DNA from: Methyloversatilis sp. XJ19-49
GTDB taxonomy: Bacteria; Pseudomonadota; Gammaproteobacteria; Burkholderiales; Rhodocyclaceae
DNA length: 64,000 bases
NCBI RefSeq assembly: GCF_024580145.1
Contig: NZ_JANINI010000002.1
Span: forward strand, 248,001-312,000
Reading direction: 5' to 3'
A program made the position numbers and the translations under genes. A model generated the notes under the pieces. It ran no database searches. It saw nothing but the letters and a program-made list of their open reading frames with translations, and was not told the DNA's origin. Of the stretch, positions 16,673 through 25,788 are shown piece by piece (position 1 is the stretch's first letter; each line of letters opens with the position of its first letter).

Positions 16673-18189
16673 TGCGCCGCCTCGGCGTCGTGCGCCTGGC
16701 CGTCGCGCAACAATTCGCCGGTCGAACTGCGCAGCACGTGGTCGAGCACGCGGCCGTCGGCTGCGCGCAGGCTCACCGCCAGCGGCATCTGGCCAAGCGC
16801 GTGCGTGGCGCAGGACAGGCAGGGATCGTAAGCGCGGATGGCCACCTCGATGTGGTTGAGCAGGCCTTCGGTAATCGTTTCGCCATCGAGGTAGCGCAGC
16901 GCCACCGTGCGCACCGCCTCGTTCATCGCCTGGTTGTTGTGCGTGGTCGACACGATGAGGTTGCAGCGCGTGACCAGATCGTCGTCGCCGACTTCGTACT
17001 CGTGGATCAGCGTGCCGCGCGGCGCCTCGATGATGCCGATGCCGGAGCGCTGGCGCGGCCCTTCCGCCTGCAGCGGACCGCCGGTGATGAGCGGATCGTC
17101 GAGCAGCGCCGCCACGGTTTCGACGCCGTGCAGCAGTTCGACCATGCGCGCCCAGTGGGTGGCCAGCACGGCGTGCACCGGCCGCCCGCCGTGCGCGGCG
17201 ACGAAGGCCTGACGCGCCGCTTCGGCATTCGGCGTCGGGATGAAGTCGCAGTTCTGCACGCGCGCCAGCGGACCGACGCGGTACCAGCCGTCGTCGACAC
17301 CCAGGCTGCGGCGGTAGGGGAATTTCATATAGGTCCACGGCCGCACCGCCTCGTCGATCAGCTCGCGGTAGCGCTGGTCGTCGAAGCCGTCGACCGCGAT
17401 GCGCCCGTCGGACTCGCGCAGCCGCAGCACGCCGTCGTACAGCTCCATCGCGCCGTCGTGGCCGACCAGCGACATCATGGCAGCAGGGGTGTCGGCGAAG
17501 TCGGCGTAGCGGGTCGGCAGATTCTCGTGCAGCCGGCGGGCCAGCGTCACCGCGTCCTGCGCCCAGGCCAGCACCTGTGGCAGTTCGGCGCGCAGCGCGT
17601 CGCGCTCGGCCGGATCGACCGCGCGGTTCATGCCGCCGGGTATCGAGCCGGTGCCGTGAATCCGCTTGCCCGAGGTGATGCGGATCACCTCCTGCCCGAA
17701 CTTGCGCAGCAGGATGCCCTGACGCGCGGCGTCCGGAAAGGCCGCGGCCACGCCGACGATGTTGCGCTGGTCGACGCCCGCGTCGAAGCCGAACAGCAGG
17801 TCGGGCGAGGCGAGGTGGAAGAAGTGCAGCGCGTGGCTCTGCACGATCTGGCCGTAGTGCATGAGCCGGCGGATGTGCTCGGCCGCCGGCGGCACCGGCC
17901 AGCCGCCCGCCACGCGGTCGAGCGCCTTGGACGCTGCCAGATGGTGCGACACCGGGCAGATGCCGCACAGCCGCTGCACCATGACCGGCACTTCCCAGTA
18001 CGGACGGCCTTCGATGAATTTTTCGAAGCCGCGGAATTCAACGATGTGCAGCCGCGCCTGACGCACGCGGTTGTCGTCGTCGAGCAGCAGCGTCACCTTG
18101 CCGTGGCCTTCGACGCGCGACAGCGGGTCGATCGCGATGCGGCGCAGGCCTGCGGGGTTGTCGGCGGTTTCGAGCGGGCGCGTGTTCAT
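16669..18189 (-). CDS. hoxH: NAD-reducing [NiFe]-hydrogenase large subunit
   Basis: 506 residues. The NiFe-site motifs are L1 RLCGICPVSHH near residue 73 and L2 AYDPCLSCATH near the C-terminus, followed by a cleavable extension ALGQMPLAVSL. Group 3d features such as CDFIPTPNAEAARQ are present. It forms the hydrogenase dimer with HoxY and passes electrons to the HoxFU diaphorase. The upstream junction with hoxY is broken by an inverted-repeat element whose end supplies AGGA 5 nt before the ATG, so translation may start from element sequence. Confidence 0.95.
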   Translation of the reverse strand: MNTRPLETADNPAGLRRIAIDPLSRVEGHGKVTLLLDDDNRVRQARLHIVEFRGFEKFIEGRPYWEVPVMVQRLCGICPVSHHLAASKALDRVAGGWPVPPAAEHIRRLMHYGQIVQSHALHFFHLASPDLLFGFDAGVDQRNIVGVAAAFPDAARQGILLRKFGQEVIRITSGKRIHGTGSIPGGMNRAVDPAERDALRAELPQVLAWAQDAVTLARRLHENLPTRYADFADTPAAMMSLVGHDGAMELYDGVLRLRESDGRIAVDGFDDQRYRELIDEAVRPWTYMKFPYRRSLGVDDGWYRVGPLARVQNCDFIPTPNAEAARQAFVAAHGGRPVHAVLATHWARMVELLHGVETVAALLDDPLITGGPLQAEGPRQRSGIGIIEAPRGTLIHEYEVGDDDLVTRCNLIVSTTHNNQAMNEAVRTVALRYLDGETITEGLLNHIEVAIRAYDPCLSCATHALGQMPLAVSLRAADGRVLDHVLRSSTGELLRDGQAHDAEAAQ

Positions 18190-18190
18190 G

Positions 18191-18429
18191 ATCCTGAAAA
18201 CGTCAGTTGATCGGCGTCGTGGGGATGGTCGGCAGGGTGTACGGCAAGGCGCGAGGACGCGGCAGGATGGCTCCCTGCAAGGACGAGCAACGCAGCCGGG
18301 CGCCCTGCCGGCCGTCCACGCGACGTCGAAGCGGTCTCACCCGGAGGATGGATGGTGCAAAGCACCTAACAACGTTGATGGGCAGGGCTTCTGGTTTCAT
18401 GGCAAGCGGTCAACTGAGGTTTTCAGGAT
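18191..18429. mobile_element. 239-bp MITE-like element between hoxY and hoxH
   Basis: Terminal inverted repeats of 23 bp (18191-18213 and 18407-18429) match at 21 of 23 positions; both ends begin ATCCTGAAAAC when read inward. There is no credible ORF inside. The element fills the junction exactly: 3 nt after the hoxY stop and 1 nt before the hoxH ATG. No clear target-site duplication is visible. The outward end carries AGGA, a potential ribosome site for hoxH. A non-autonomous transposon is the favoured reading; a regulatory hairpin is the alternative. Confidence 0.7.
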
Positions 18430-18432
18430 TAT

Positions 18433-18981
18433 TCAGTCATAGCGGATCAGTCCGGGTGCCGGCACCGGCGTGCGCCCGGCGATCAGGTCCTGCAGCAGTT
18501 GCCAGAAGGCGTCGGCCGGCGGCGGGCAGCCGGGCAGCGCGTGGTCGATATGCACCACCTCGTGTATCGGCAGGACGCGGTTCAGCGGCAGCGGCAGCTC
18601 CGGGTCATCCGGCACCTCGCCGTACACCGACTGCAGGATGTCGCCGACGTCCAGGTGATTGCGCAACGCCGGCAGGCCGCCGGTGATGGCGCAGGCGCCG
18701 ACCGCCACCAGCACGGTGCAGTGCGCGCGGAAGGCGCGCAGCACTTCGACGTTCTCGGCATTGCACAGGCCGCCTTCGACCAGGCCGATGTCGCATTGAC
18801 CACGCTCACCCACGGTCTTGATGTCGGTCAGCGGCGAGCGGTCGAACTCGACCCGCTCGATCAGTTCGAACAGCCGCTCATCGATGTCGAGCAGCGACAT
18901 GTGGCAGCCGAAACAACCGGCCAGCGACACGGTGGCGACACGCAGCTTGCGCGGCGCTTCGGGGATGGGCGGCGCGTTCAT
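18433..18981 (-). CDS. hoxY: NAD-reducing [NiFe]-hydrogenase small subunit
   Basis: 182 residues, the short HoxY form with only the proximal [4Fe-4S] cluster: LAGCFGCHMSLLDIDE, VGACAITGGLP and LPGCPPPADAFW supply the cysteines. No Tat signal, consistent with a cytoplasmic enzyme. Starts with an ATGA overlap with hoxU (18978-18981). Downstream the operon is interrupted by the 239-bp element before hoxH. Confidence 0.94.
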   Translation of the reverse strand: MNAPPIPEAPRKLRVATVSLAGCFGCHMSLLDIDERLFELIERVEFDRSPLTDIKTVGERGQCDIGLVEGGLCNAENVEVLRAFRAHCTVLVAVGACAITGGLPALRNHLDVGDILQSVYGEVPDDPELPLPLNRVLPIHEVVHIDHALPGCPPPADAFWQLLQDLIAGRTPVPAPGLIRYD

Positions 18982-19670
18982 CCGCGCGTGTCCCCGGTGT
19001 CGAAGCGGCGCCGGCCGATCGGCACCGCGAAGCCGACCCGCTTGGGCAGCAGCGCGCCGACCGGGCAGATGTGGGCGGCGCGGTCGTCCACCGACAGCGC
19101 GCTGTCGCCGAGTCGGCCGCTGGCGCTGTCGATCACCAGCCGGGTGGCGATGCCGTGGCCGCCGATGGCGAACACCCGCTTGCCGTCGATCTCCTCGCTG
19201 GCGCGCACGCACAGCTGGCACAGGATGCAGCGGTTGGGTTCGAACAGCACGTCCGGGTGACTGGCATCGACCGGCCGCTCCGGGTTCAGCACCTCGAAAT
19301 TCAGGTCGGTCATGCCGGCGCGCTCGGCCTGTACCTGCAGCAGGCAGTGGCCGCTCTTTTCGCAGCCGGGGCAGAAGTGATTGCCCTCGACGAACAGCAT
19401 CTGCAGCAGGCGCAGCCGCTGCGTGGCCAGCAACGCGGTCCGGCATTCCACCTTCTGGCCGGCCACCGCCGGCGTCACGCAGGCGGCCACCGGGCGGCCG
19501 TCTGCCAGCACCGTGCACAGCCGGCACGACGCGCTGGCCGACACCTCTGCACTCCAGCACAGGTGCGGCACCTCGTGACCGGCGCGCGCCGCGGCGGTCA
19601 GTATCGTGTCGCCCGGCTGCAGCGCGATCGGCTGGCCGTCAAGGTCGAAGGTCGGATCGACAGCGCTCAT
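18978..19670 (-). CDS. hoxU: soluble hydrogenase diaphorase Fe-S subunit
   Basis: 230 residues, homologous to the N-terminus of NuoG. An N-terminal [2Fe-2S] domain (HLCWSAEVSASASCRLC plus a later Cys in VAACVTP), the NuoG-type His/Cys cluster HFCPGCEKSGHCLLQ, and a [4Fe-4S] motif NRCILCQLCVRAS. It relays electrons between HoxFH-side centres. Overlaps hoxF and hoxY by 4 nt each. Confidence 0.94.
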   Translation of the reverse strand: MSAVDPTFDLDGQPIALQPGDTILTAAARAGHEVPHLCWSAEVSASASCRLCTVLADGRPVAACVTPAVAGQKVECRTALLATQRLRLLQMLFVEGNHFCPGCEKSGHCLLQVQAERAGMTDLNFEVLNPERPVDASHPDVLFEPNRCILCQLCVRASEEIDGKRVFAIGGHGIATRLVIDSASGRLGDSALSVDDRAAHICPVGALLPKRVGFAVPIGRRRFDTGDTRG

Positions 19671-21499
19671 GCCTGCGTGTCCGTATGCAGATGCGCGCCC
19701 GCGTCGCTGCGGCCGGTGGCGCGGCGCGCCGACGACAGTTCGGCGTCGAGGTCGATGTCGGGCTGAAACTGGGGCGCGGTCGCGCGCTGCGCATATGCTT
19801 CGCCGAAATGCCGCAGCGTGTCGCGCAGCGGATTGCAGGCCGACGCACCGAGGCCGCAGTGGGTGCCGCTGTGCAGCACCGTATCGAGATCGTGCAGGCG
19901 TTCGATGTCGAAGGCCGACGCGCTGCCTGCGCCGCGCGCGTGCGCCAGCTTGTCCAGCCGCCGCACCACCAGTTCGGTGCCGACCCGGCAGGGCGTGCAC
20001 AGGCCGCAGCTTTCGTGCGCGAAGAAGCGGGCGAAGTGGCGCGCCACTTCAAACAGATCGCGCGAGCGGTCGAACACCATGAAGGCGCCGGCGCTCGGCA
20101 CGTCCTCGAAGGCGATGGCGCGGTTGAATTCGGACGCCGGCACACAGGCGCCGGACGGCCCGCCGACCTGCACTGCCTGCACGTCGCGGGCGCCGCAGTC
20201 GTCGAGGATCTGCGCAATGGGTGTGCCCAGCGGATATTCGTACAGACCGGGCCGCGCGCAGTCGCCGGACACCGAATGGATTTTCGTACCGGTTGATTGC
20301 GCGGTACCGATGCCGGCCCACCAGGCGCCACCGCGGCGCGCGATATGGGCGACCGCGCAGAAGGTTTCGACGTTGTTCACCACGGTCGGCCGGCCGAGAT
20401 AACCGGCCTGCACCGGGAAGGGCGGACGGATGCGTGGCGTGCCGCGCTTGCCTTCCAGCGATTCGATCAGCGCCGATTCCTCGCCGCAGACATAGGCGCC
20501 GGCACCCAGGTGGATGGCGATATCGAAGTCGAAACCAACGACGCCGCACGCGTCACGGCCGAGCAGGCCTTGGGCGCGGCGACGCACGAGCACTTCTTCG
20601 AGCTGCGGTAGCAGGTAGCGGTATTCGCCACGCAGGTACAGAAAGCCCTGCTGCGCGCCGACCGCACGCGCCGCCGCCGTCATGCCATCGAACACGGCAT
20701 CGGCATGACTCGCCAGCAGCACGCGGTCCTTGAAGGTGCCAGGCTCGCCCTCGTCGGCGTTGCAGACGACGCAGCGCAGCGGACCCGGCGCGTCGCGACA
20801 GGCCTGCCATTTGCGTGCGGTCGGGAAGCCTGCGCCGCCGCGTCCGCGCAGGCCGGACTGCGCCACTGCGTCGAGCAAGGCCTGCGGCGGCTGCGCGAGC
20901 ACCACCGGCAACGTCGGCGCATCGGCGGCCAGACCGCTCAGCAGCACGTCGGCGCGCTGCACGCCGTCGATCACGTCGAACCACGCCGCCGGCCACTGCT
21001 CGACCGGCGTGCCGGCCAGCAGCAGATCGGCCAGCGCATCGACGCGTGCCGCGTTGAGCCGGGTAATCACCTGATGGTGATTCACCAGCAGCGCCGGCCC
21101 CTGGTCGCACAGCCCGGTACAGGAACAGCGGTCGACGCTGAAACGGCCCTGCGCCTCGATTTCGCCAGGCGCCACGCCGAGGCGTGCGCAAAGTTGCGCC
21201 AGCAGCGCTTCGCTGCCCAGCATGCGGTCGGTGATGTTGTCGGAAAACAGAATCCGCGTGCGGCCGACCGGGCGGGTGTGGAAGAAACGGTAGAAGCCGG
21301 CCACGCCTTCGACCTGGGCCAGCGTGAGGCCGAGCGCGGCGGCGATGTGGGCAAGCAGCGGGCGCGGCAGCCAGTGCGTGACGGCCTGCGTTTCGCGCAG
21401 CACCTGCACCAGCGCGAGCGGATCACGCTGCCAGCGGTCGAGCACCGCGTCGGCGGCCGCCCGCGCCGCCTCGCTCGCGATGTCCGCAGCGTCGCCCAT
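19667..21499 (-). CDS. hoxF: soluble hydrogenase diaphorase flavoprotein subunit
   Basis: 610 residues from MGDAADIASEAARA. The N-terminal ~160 residues are a NuoE/HoxE-like thioredoxin fold (VEGVAGFYRFFHTRP, DRCSCTGLCDQGP) fused to a NuoF-like core with the NAD/FMN glycine loops GRGGAGFPTARKW and HLGAGAYVCGEESAL, and a C-terminal [4Fe-4S] site ESCGLCTPCRVG. It reduces NAD+ with electrons from H2. Its ATG overlaps the hoxA stop (TGATG). No separate hoxE is present, as expected from the fusion. Confidence 0.95.
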   Translation of the reverse strand: MGDAADIASEAARAAADAVLDRWQRDPLALVQVLRETQAVTHWLPRPLLAHIAAALGLTLAQVEGVAGFYRFFHTRPVGRTRILFSDNITDRMLGSEALLAQLCARLGVAPGEIEAQGRFSVDRCSCTGLCDQGPALLVNHHQVITRLNAARVDALADLLLAGTPVEQWPAAWFDVIDGVQRADVLLSGLAADAPTLPVVLAQPPQALLDAVAQSGLRGRGGAGFPTARKWQACRDAPGPLRCVVCNADEGEPGTFKDRVLLASHADAVFDGMTAAARAVGAQQGFLYLRGEYRYLLPQLEEVLVRRRAQGLLGRDACGVVGFDFDIAIHLGAGAYVCGEESALIESLEGKRGTPRIRPPFPVQAGYLGRPTVVNNVETFCAVAHIARRGGAWWAGIGTAQSTGTKIHSVSGDCARPGLYEYPLGTPIAQILDDCGARDVQAVQVGGPSGACVPASEFNRAIAFEDVPSAGAFMVFDRSRDLFEVARHFARFFAHESCGLCTPCRVGTELVVRRLDKLAHARGAGSASAFDIERLHDLDTVLHSGTHCGLGASACNPLRDTLRHFGEAYAQRATAPQFQPDIDLDAELSSARRATGRSDAGAHLHTDTQA

Positions 21500-22947
21500 C
21501 AACCCTCCAGCCCGAAGCGCACCATCTTTCCACGCAGACCGACGCGCGACAGGCCCAGTTCCTTGGCGGCGCGCGTCTTGTTCCAGCGGTGGCGCAGCAG
21601 GGTTTCGCGCAACACCATGGCTTCGATGGCATCCAGCCGCTCGGCCAGCGTGCCGCTGGCCGGCAGCGGGGTGGCGCTGGCCGTGGCGGTCAGGCCGGCC
21701 TGACCATGCAGCACGCGCAGCGACAGCGACTGCGCCTCGATGCGTTCGCTGTCGCTCAACGCGAGCGCGCGCGCCAGTTCGTTGCGCAGTTCGCGGATGT
21801 TGCCGGGCCACGGGTAGCCCATCAGACAGGCCATCGCCTCATCGCTCAGCGAGGCGCCGGGGCGCCCCAGTTCGATGCCCACCTCATCGATTACGCGGCG
21901 AGCGATCGGCTCGATGTCGCCGACCCGCTCGCGCAGCGGTGGCACGGTGAAGGTGGCGCCGGCGATGCGGTAATACAGATCCTCGCGGAACAGCCCTTCG
22001 CGCACCCGCTGTTCGAGCTCGCGGTGGGTGGCGGCGATGACGCGCACGTCCACCGGCAGCGCGCGTGTGCCGCCGACCGGACGCACCTCGCCTTCCTGCA
22101 GCACGCGCAGCAGGCGCACCTGGAAGGCGGGCGATGTTTCGCCGATCTCGTCGAGGAATACGGTGCCGCCGTCGGCGCGCTGGAACAGCCCGATATGGTC
22201 TTCGTAGGCACCGGTGAAGGCGCCGCGCTTGTGGCCGAACAGTTCCGATTCGAGCAGGGTTTCCGGTATCGCCGCGCAGTTCTCGACGACGAAGGCGCCG
22301 CCGGCGCGCGGGCTGGCGTAGTGGATGGCGCGCGCCAGCAGTTCCTTGCCGGTGCCGGATTCGCCGAGCACCAGAACCGACAGGTCGTAGCGCGCGACGC
22401 GCGCCGCCATTTCGCACACTGCATCGAGCGGGCTGCCGGGCGCGCGCTCGATGCGGTCGAAGCCGAAGGTCTTGCGCGCGCGCTCCAGCCTGTGCGCGGC
22501 ACGCTGACGCAGCACCGGCGTGGCGGTGCGCAGTTCGAGGTCGAGGCGGGCGGTTTCCTGCTGCAGCGTCTGCGCTTCAGCGGCGTTGCGCACGGTGGCC
22601 AGAAGGTGGTCGGGCACCCAGGGCTTCAGGATGTACTGGTAGATGCCGGCGTCGTTGATGCCGGCGATGATGTCTTCCGAATCGGTGTAGCCGGAAATGA
22701 CGATGCGCACGACGTCGGGCCAGTGCTCGCGCACCTCTTTCAGGAACAGCACGCCGGTCAGCCCCGGCATGCGCTGGTCGCACAGGATGACGTTCACCTC
22801 GTGCCGCTCCAGCAGCTGGCGCGCGTCGTCGGCACCGCTTGCGGTCAGCACGGAGAAGTCCTCCTCCAGCGTGCGGCGCATCGCGTCCTGCGAGCGCACT
22901 TCGTCGTCGACCACCAGCACGGTGGGCAGGCGCAGCGTGGCGTTCAT
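21499..22947 (-). CDS. hoxA: NtrC-family activator of hydrogenase genes
   Basis: 482 residues. Receiver domain (VVDDE, acceptor Asp57 in ILCDQRMPG), AAA+ sigma54-interaction domain with Walker A GESGTGKE (195-202), GAFTGA loop (242-247) and DGGTVFLDEIGE, then a Fis-type helix-turn-helix (TRAAKELGLSRVGLRGKM). GAFTGA means sigma54-dependent promoters. HoxA/HupR activate hydrogenase operons and are controlled by HoxJ/HupT with the HoxBC sensor. It lies between hypX and hoxF (4-nt and 1-nt overlaps). Confidence 0.93.
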   Translation of the reverse strand: MNATLRLPTVLVVDDEVRSQDAMRRTLEEDFSVLTASGADDARQLLERHEVNVILCDQRMPGLTGVLFLKEVREHWPDVVRIVISGYTDSEDIIAGINDAGIYQYILKPWVPDHLLATVRNAAEAQTLQQETARLDLELRTATPVLRQRAAHRLERARKTFGFDRIERAPGSPLDAVCEMAARVARYDLSVLVLGESGTGKELLARAIHYASPRAGGAFVVENCAAIPETLLESELFGHKRGAFTGAYEDHIGLFQRADGGTVFLDEIGETSPAFQVRLLRVLQEGEVRPVGGTRALPVDVRVIAATHRELEQRVREGLFREDLYYRIAGATFTVPPLRERVGDIEPIARRVIDEVGIELGRPGASLSDEAMACLMGYPWPGNIRELRNELARALALSDSERIEAQSLSLRVLHGQAGLTATASATPLPASGTLAERLDAIEAMVLRETLLRHRWNKTRAAKELGLSRVGLRGKMVRFGLEG

Positions 22948-24686
22948 CGTGCGCCGGCCTCGCGGTGCATTGCCAGATGGCGCGGCGTCCAGGCATGCGG
23001 CAGCTTGTGCACGAAGTGGTGGCGTGCGATGTGGAAGCTGGGGTCGAAGCCGTAGAAGTTGCGGTGCATGCGGGACAGTTCTTCCTGGCGGTAATCGGCG
23101 AGTGGACGGTCGGCTTCGTGGGCCGCACGCTCGATCTGTTTGCGCATCACGCGATCGCGCAGATTGTACGACGCAGCCAGCAGGCGAGCGTCCCGCACCG
23201 CCGCATCGAGCGCGTCGCGGGCCGGCACGTCGAGACTGCGGTCGATGAAGCCGATGCGCAGCGCCTCGGGCGCCGACAGCGGCAGCCGGCGCTGCATCAG
23301 CACGTGCGCAGCGTCGGCGCCGAGCCGGCGCGGCGCCAGATAGGTCCAGTATTCCGATCCGTACAGATTGCCCATGTTCCTGTAGTGCGGGTTCAGCATG
23401 ACGCCGCGCTGCGCCCACACCTCGTCGGCCGCCAGCGCGAGGAAGGCGCCGCCGGCACCGGCGTTGCCGCGCAGCAGCGACACGGTGAGGCGGTCGGTGG
23501 TGGTGATGATGTCCAGCGCGACGTCGTTCATCGCGTTGATGTTGCGCCACGATTCGTCGGCCGCGCTGTCGCCGTCGCGGTGCGCCGCCGCCTCGATGCC
23601 GTTGAGGTCGATGCCATTGCTGAAGAAGCCGTCGCCGCCAGCGATCAGCAGCAGCTGCGTGTCGCGCCGCTTCACCTCGGCCAGCGCGTCACGCAGGCGC
23701 AGACACTGCACGGTGGACATCGCGCCGTTGCAGAAGTCGAAACTCAGCACGCCGACGCGGGCGCCGCGCTCGCCGTGCTCGGTGTAGCGCAGCTCGCCCC
23801 ACTCATCGGCCGCCCGCGTGAGCGGCACGGCACGTTCGGGCAGCGTCGCGGCCTCCGCCGCAAAGGCCTGCGTCGCCGGCAGCTTGATCGGCGACGCGGC
23901 GTCGCCGAGCGCGACCGACACGCGGCCTATCCAGACACCGCCATCCACGGTACGGCGCAAAAGCGCACCGTCGCGCTGCGCCAGCACATCGCCCGGTGCC
24001 CCACCGAAACCGGCCAGCGCCTGCGCGCTCGCCGGGTGTGCGTCGAACAGCCGGCAGGGCCGGCCGAACAGCGCGTCGGCCACGCCCGGCTGGCCGTCGG
24101 ACGCACGGATCTTCGCCAGCACGGTGGCGCTGTCGTCGCGCGACCAGTCGATCGCGCGGCGCGCCTGCGGCAGCACGCCGCGCCAGCCGTCGGCGGCGGG
24201 CACGCTTTTCTGCGGCGTGTCGCAGGCGGTGAAGCGGGCGAGCGCCTGCAAAGTCGCCGCGACCGCCGCCTCGGTCACCTCGCGCCGGTAGATGTCGCCC
24301 TTGGACGCCGCACGCAGCGGGAAGGTCGCGGCCGCCCAGACCGGACCGGCGTCGAAATCGCCATCCGCCTGCAGCACGGTGACGCCCCATTCGCGCCGGC
24401 CTTCCAGAATCGCCCAGTCGAGTGCCGCCGGGCCGCGGTCGCCCGGCGGACCCGGGTGCACGACGAAGCACGGAACGGCGCGCCACACCGGCTCCGGGAT
24501 GCGCCGCTTCAGGAAAGGCGCCAGCACGAGGTCCGGCTGGAACAGCGCAACCGCCTCTTCGGTCACCGCGTCGGCGATGTCCAGTTCCACCGACAGCACA
24601 TGACCAAGCGCCGTCAGTTCGGCGTACAGACGCTGGCTCAGGCTGTTGAAGCTGTGGCACAGCAGCAGGATGCGCAGCGCCGGCAT
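22944..24686 (-). CDS. hypX: HypX, CO-forming maturation enzyme
   Basis: 580 residues from MPALRILLLCHSFNSL. The N-terminal half is a formyl-THF transferase-like domain (VVHPGPPGDRGPAALDWAI, VTVLQADGDFDAGPVW); the C-terminal half is an enoyl-CoA hydratase-like domain (SFDFCNGAMSTVQC, GGDGFFSNGIDLN, GNAGAGGAFLALAADEV). HypX converts the formyl group of formyl-THF to CO for the NiFe(CN)2CO site and is typical of bacteria that make hydrogenase in air. Placed between hypE and hoxA with 1-nt and 4-nt overlaps. Confidence 0.94.
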   Translation of the reverse strand: MPALRILLLCHSFNSLSQRLYAELTALGHVLSVELDIADAVTEEAVALFQPDLVLAPFLKRRIPEPVWRAVPCFVVHPGPPGDRGPAALDWAILEGRREWGVTVLQADGDFDAGPVWAAATFPLRAASKGDIYRREVTEAAVAATLQALARFTACDTPQKSVPAADGWRGVLPQARRAIDWSRDDSATVLAKIRASDGQPGVADALFGRPCRLFDAHPASAQALAGFGGAPGDVLAQRDGALLRRTVDGGVWIGRVSVALGDAASPIKLPATQAFAAEAATLPERAVPLTRAADEWGELRYTEHGERGARVGVLSFDFCNGAMSTVQCLRLRDALAEVKRRDTQLLLIAGGDGFFSNGIDLNGIEAAAHRDGDSAADESWRNINAMNDVALDIITTTDRLTVSLLRGNAGAGGAFLALAADEVWAQRGVMLNPHYRNMGNLYGSEYWTYLAPRRLGADAAHVLMQRRLPLSAPEALRIGFIDRSLDVPARDALDAAVRDARLLAASYNLRDRVMRKQIERAAHEADRPLADYRQEELSRMHRNFYGFDPSFHIARHHFVHKLPHAWTPRHLAMHREAGAR

Positions 24687-25762
24687 CAGCAGATGCGCGG
24701 CAACTGCTCTCCGCTCAGCCAGTCGACCACGCGCCGGCCACCGAAGCGGGTGTTCATCTGCACGAAGTGGTGCGCGTCTTCCTGCACGACGCCGATGCGC
24801 GCGGCGTCCGCACCGTGCGGATGCGCGCGCATGGCCGCCAGCACCGTGTCGGCGTTCTCGGGCGGGACGATGGCGACCAGCTTGCCTTCGTTGGCGACAT
24901 ACAGCGGGTCGAGCCCGAGCAGTTCGCATGCGGCATCGACTTCCGGTTTGACCGGTATCGCCGCCTCGTCGAGCAGGATGCCGACGCCCGACTGGCCGGC
25001 GATTTCGTTCAGCGTGGTGGCCAGGCCGCCGCGCGTCGGGTCGCGCAGCACGCGGATGGCCGGCGACGCGGCCAGCATGGCGGCGACCAGCGTGTGCAGC
25101 GCTGCGGTGTCCGACACGATGGTCGTTTCGAATTCGAGCGATTCGCGCTGCGACAGCACGGCCACGCCGTGGTCGCCCACGGTGCCGGACAGCAGGATGA
25201 CGTCGCCCGGCCGCGCGTTCGCGCCCGACACGTCGATGCCGTGCGGCACCACGCCGACACCGGTGGTGCTGATGAACACGCCGTCGCCCTTGCCCTGTTC
25301 GACCACCTTGGTGTCGCCGGTGATGACCGGCACGCCAGCTTCGCGCGCCGCCGCCGCCATCGACTGCACGATGCGCTTCAGATCGGCCAGCGGAAAGCCT
25401 TCTTCGAGGATGAAGCTGGCCGCCAGGTAGAGCGGCGTCGCGCCCATCATCGCCACGTCGTTCACCGTGCCGTGCACGCTCAGTGCGCCGATGTCGCCGC
25501 CGGGGAAGAACAGCGGCGAGATCACATGCGCGTCGGTCGCCATCACCATGCGCTGGCCGGCCGGGAGGGCGAACGCGGCGCCGTCGTTGCCCTGACGCAG
25601 CCACGGGTTGTCGAAGGCGGCGAGGAAGATTTCGTCGATCAGCTGCGCGGCGGCGCGGCCACCGGCGCCATGGCCCATGTCGATGCGACCGTGCCGGATG
25701 TCCAGCGGCCGGACGTAACCGGCGCGCACCGTGCCGCCCTTGCTGTCGTCTCTCGCGTTCAT
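24686..25762 (-). CDS. hypE: hydrogenase maturation protein HypE
   Basis: 358 residues, PurM-like. N-terminal HGAGGRAAAQL, DAHVISPLFFPGGDIG, ATP-site GDTKVVEQGKGDG, DPTRGGLATTLNEIA, and the essential C-terminal cysteine in the terminal PRIC. HypE dehydrates the carbamoyl group on that Cys to cyanide. The start is MNARDDSKGG at 25762 with AAGGTGAG upstream; the ORF runs on into the 267-bp inverted-repeat element, which separates it from hypD. Confidence 0.95.
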   Translation of the reverse strand: MNARDDSKGGTVRAGYVRPLDIRHGRIDMGHGAGGRAAAQLIDEIFLAAFDNPWLRQGNDGAAFALPAGQRMVMATDAHVISPLFFPGGDIGALSVHGTVNDVAMMGATPLYLAASFILEEGFPLADLKRIVQSMAAAAREAGVPVITGDTKVVEQGKGDGVFISTTGVGVVPHGIDVSGANARPGDVILLSGTVGDHGVAVLSQRESLEFETTIVSDTAALHTLVAAMLAASPAIRVLRDPTRGGLATTLNEIAGQSGVGILLDEAAIPVKPEVDAACELLGLDPLYVANEGKLVAIVPPENADTVLAAMRAHPHGADAARIGVVQEDAHHFVQMNTRFGGRRVVDWLSGEQLPRIC

Positions 25763-25788
25763 GCGCTCACCTTGACGGGAATGTCCCA

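Noticed and set aside
16178-17968. 596-residue ORF containing hoxW
   Set aside because: Only the last 164 residues are real; the first 430 are a shadow of hoxH.
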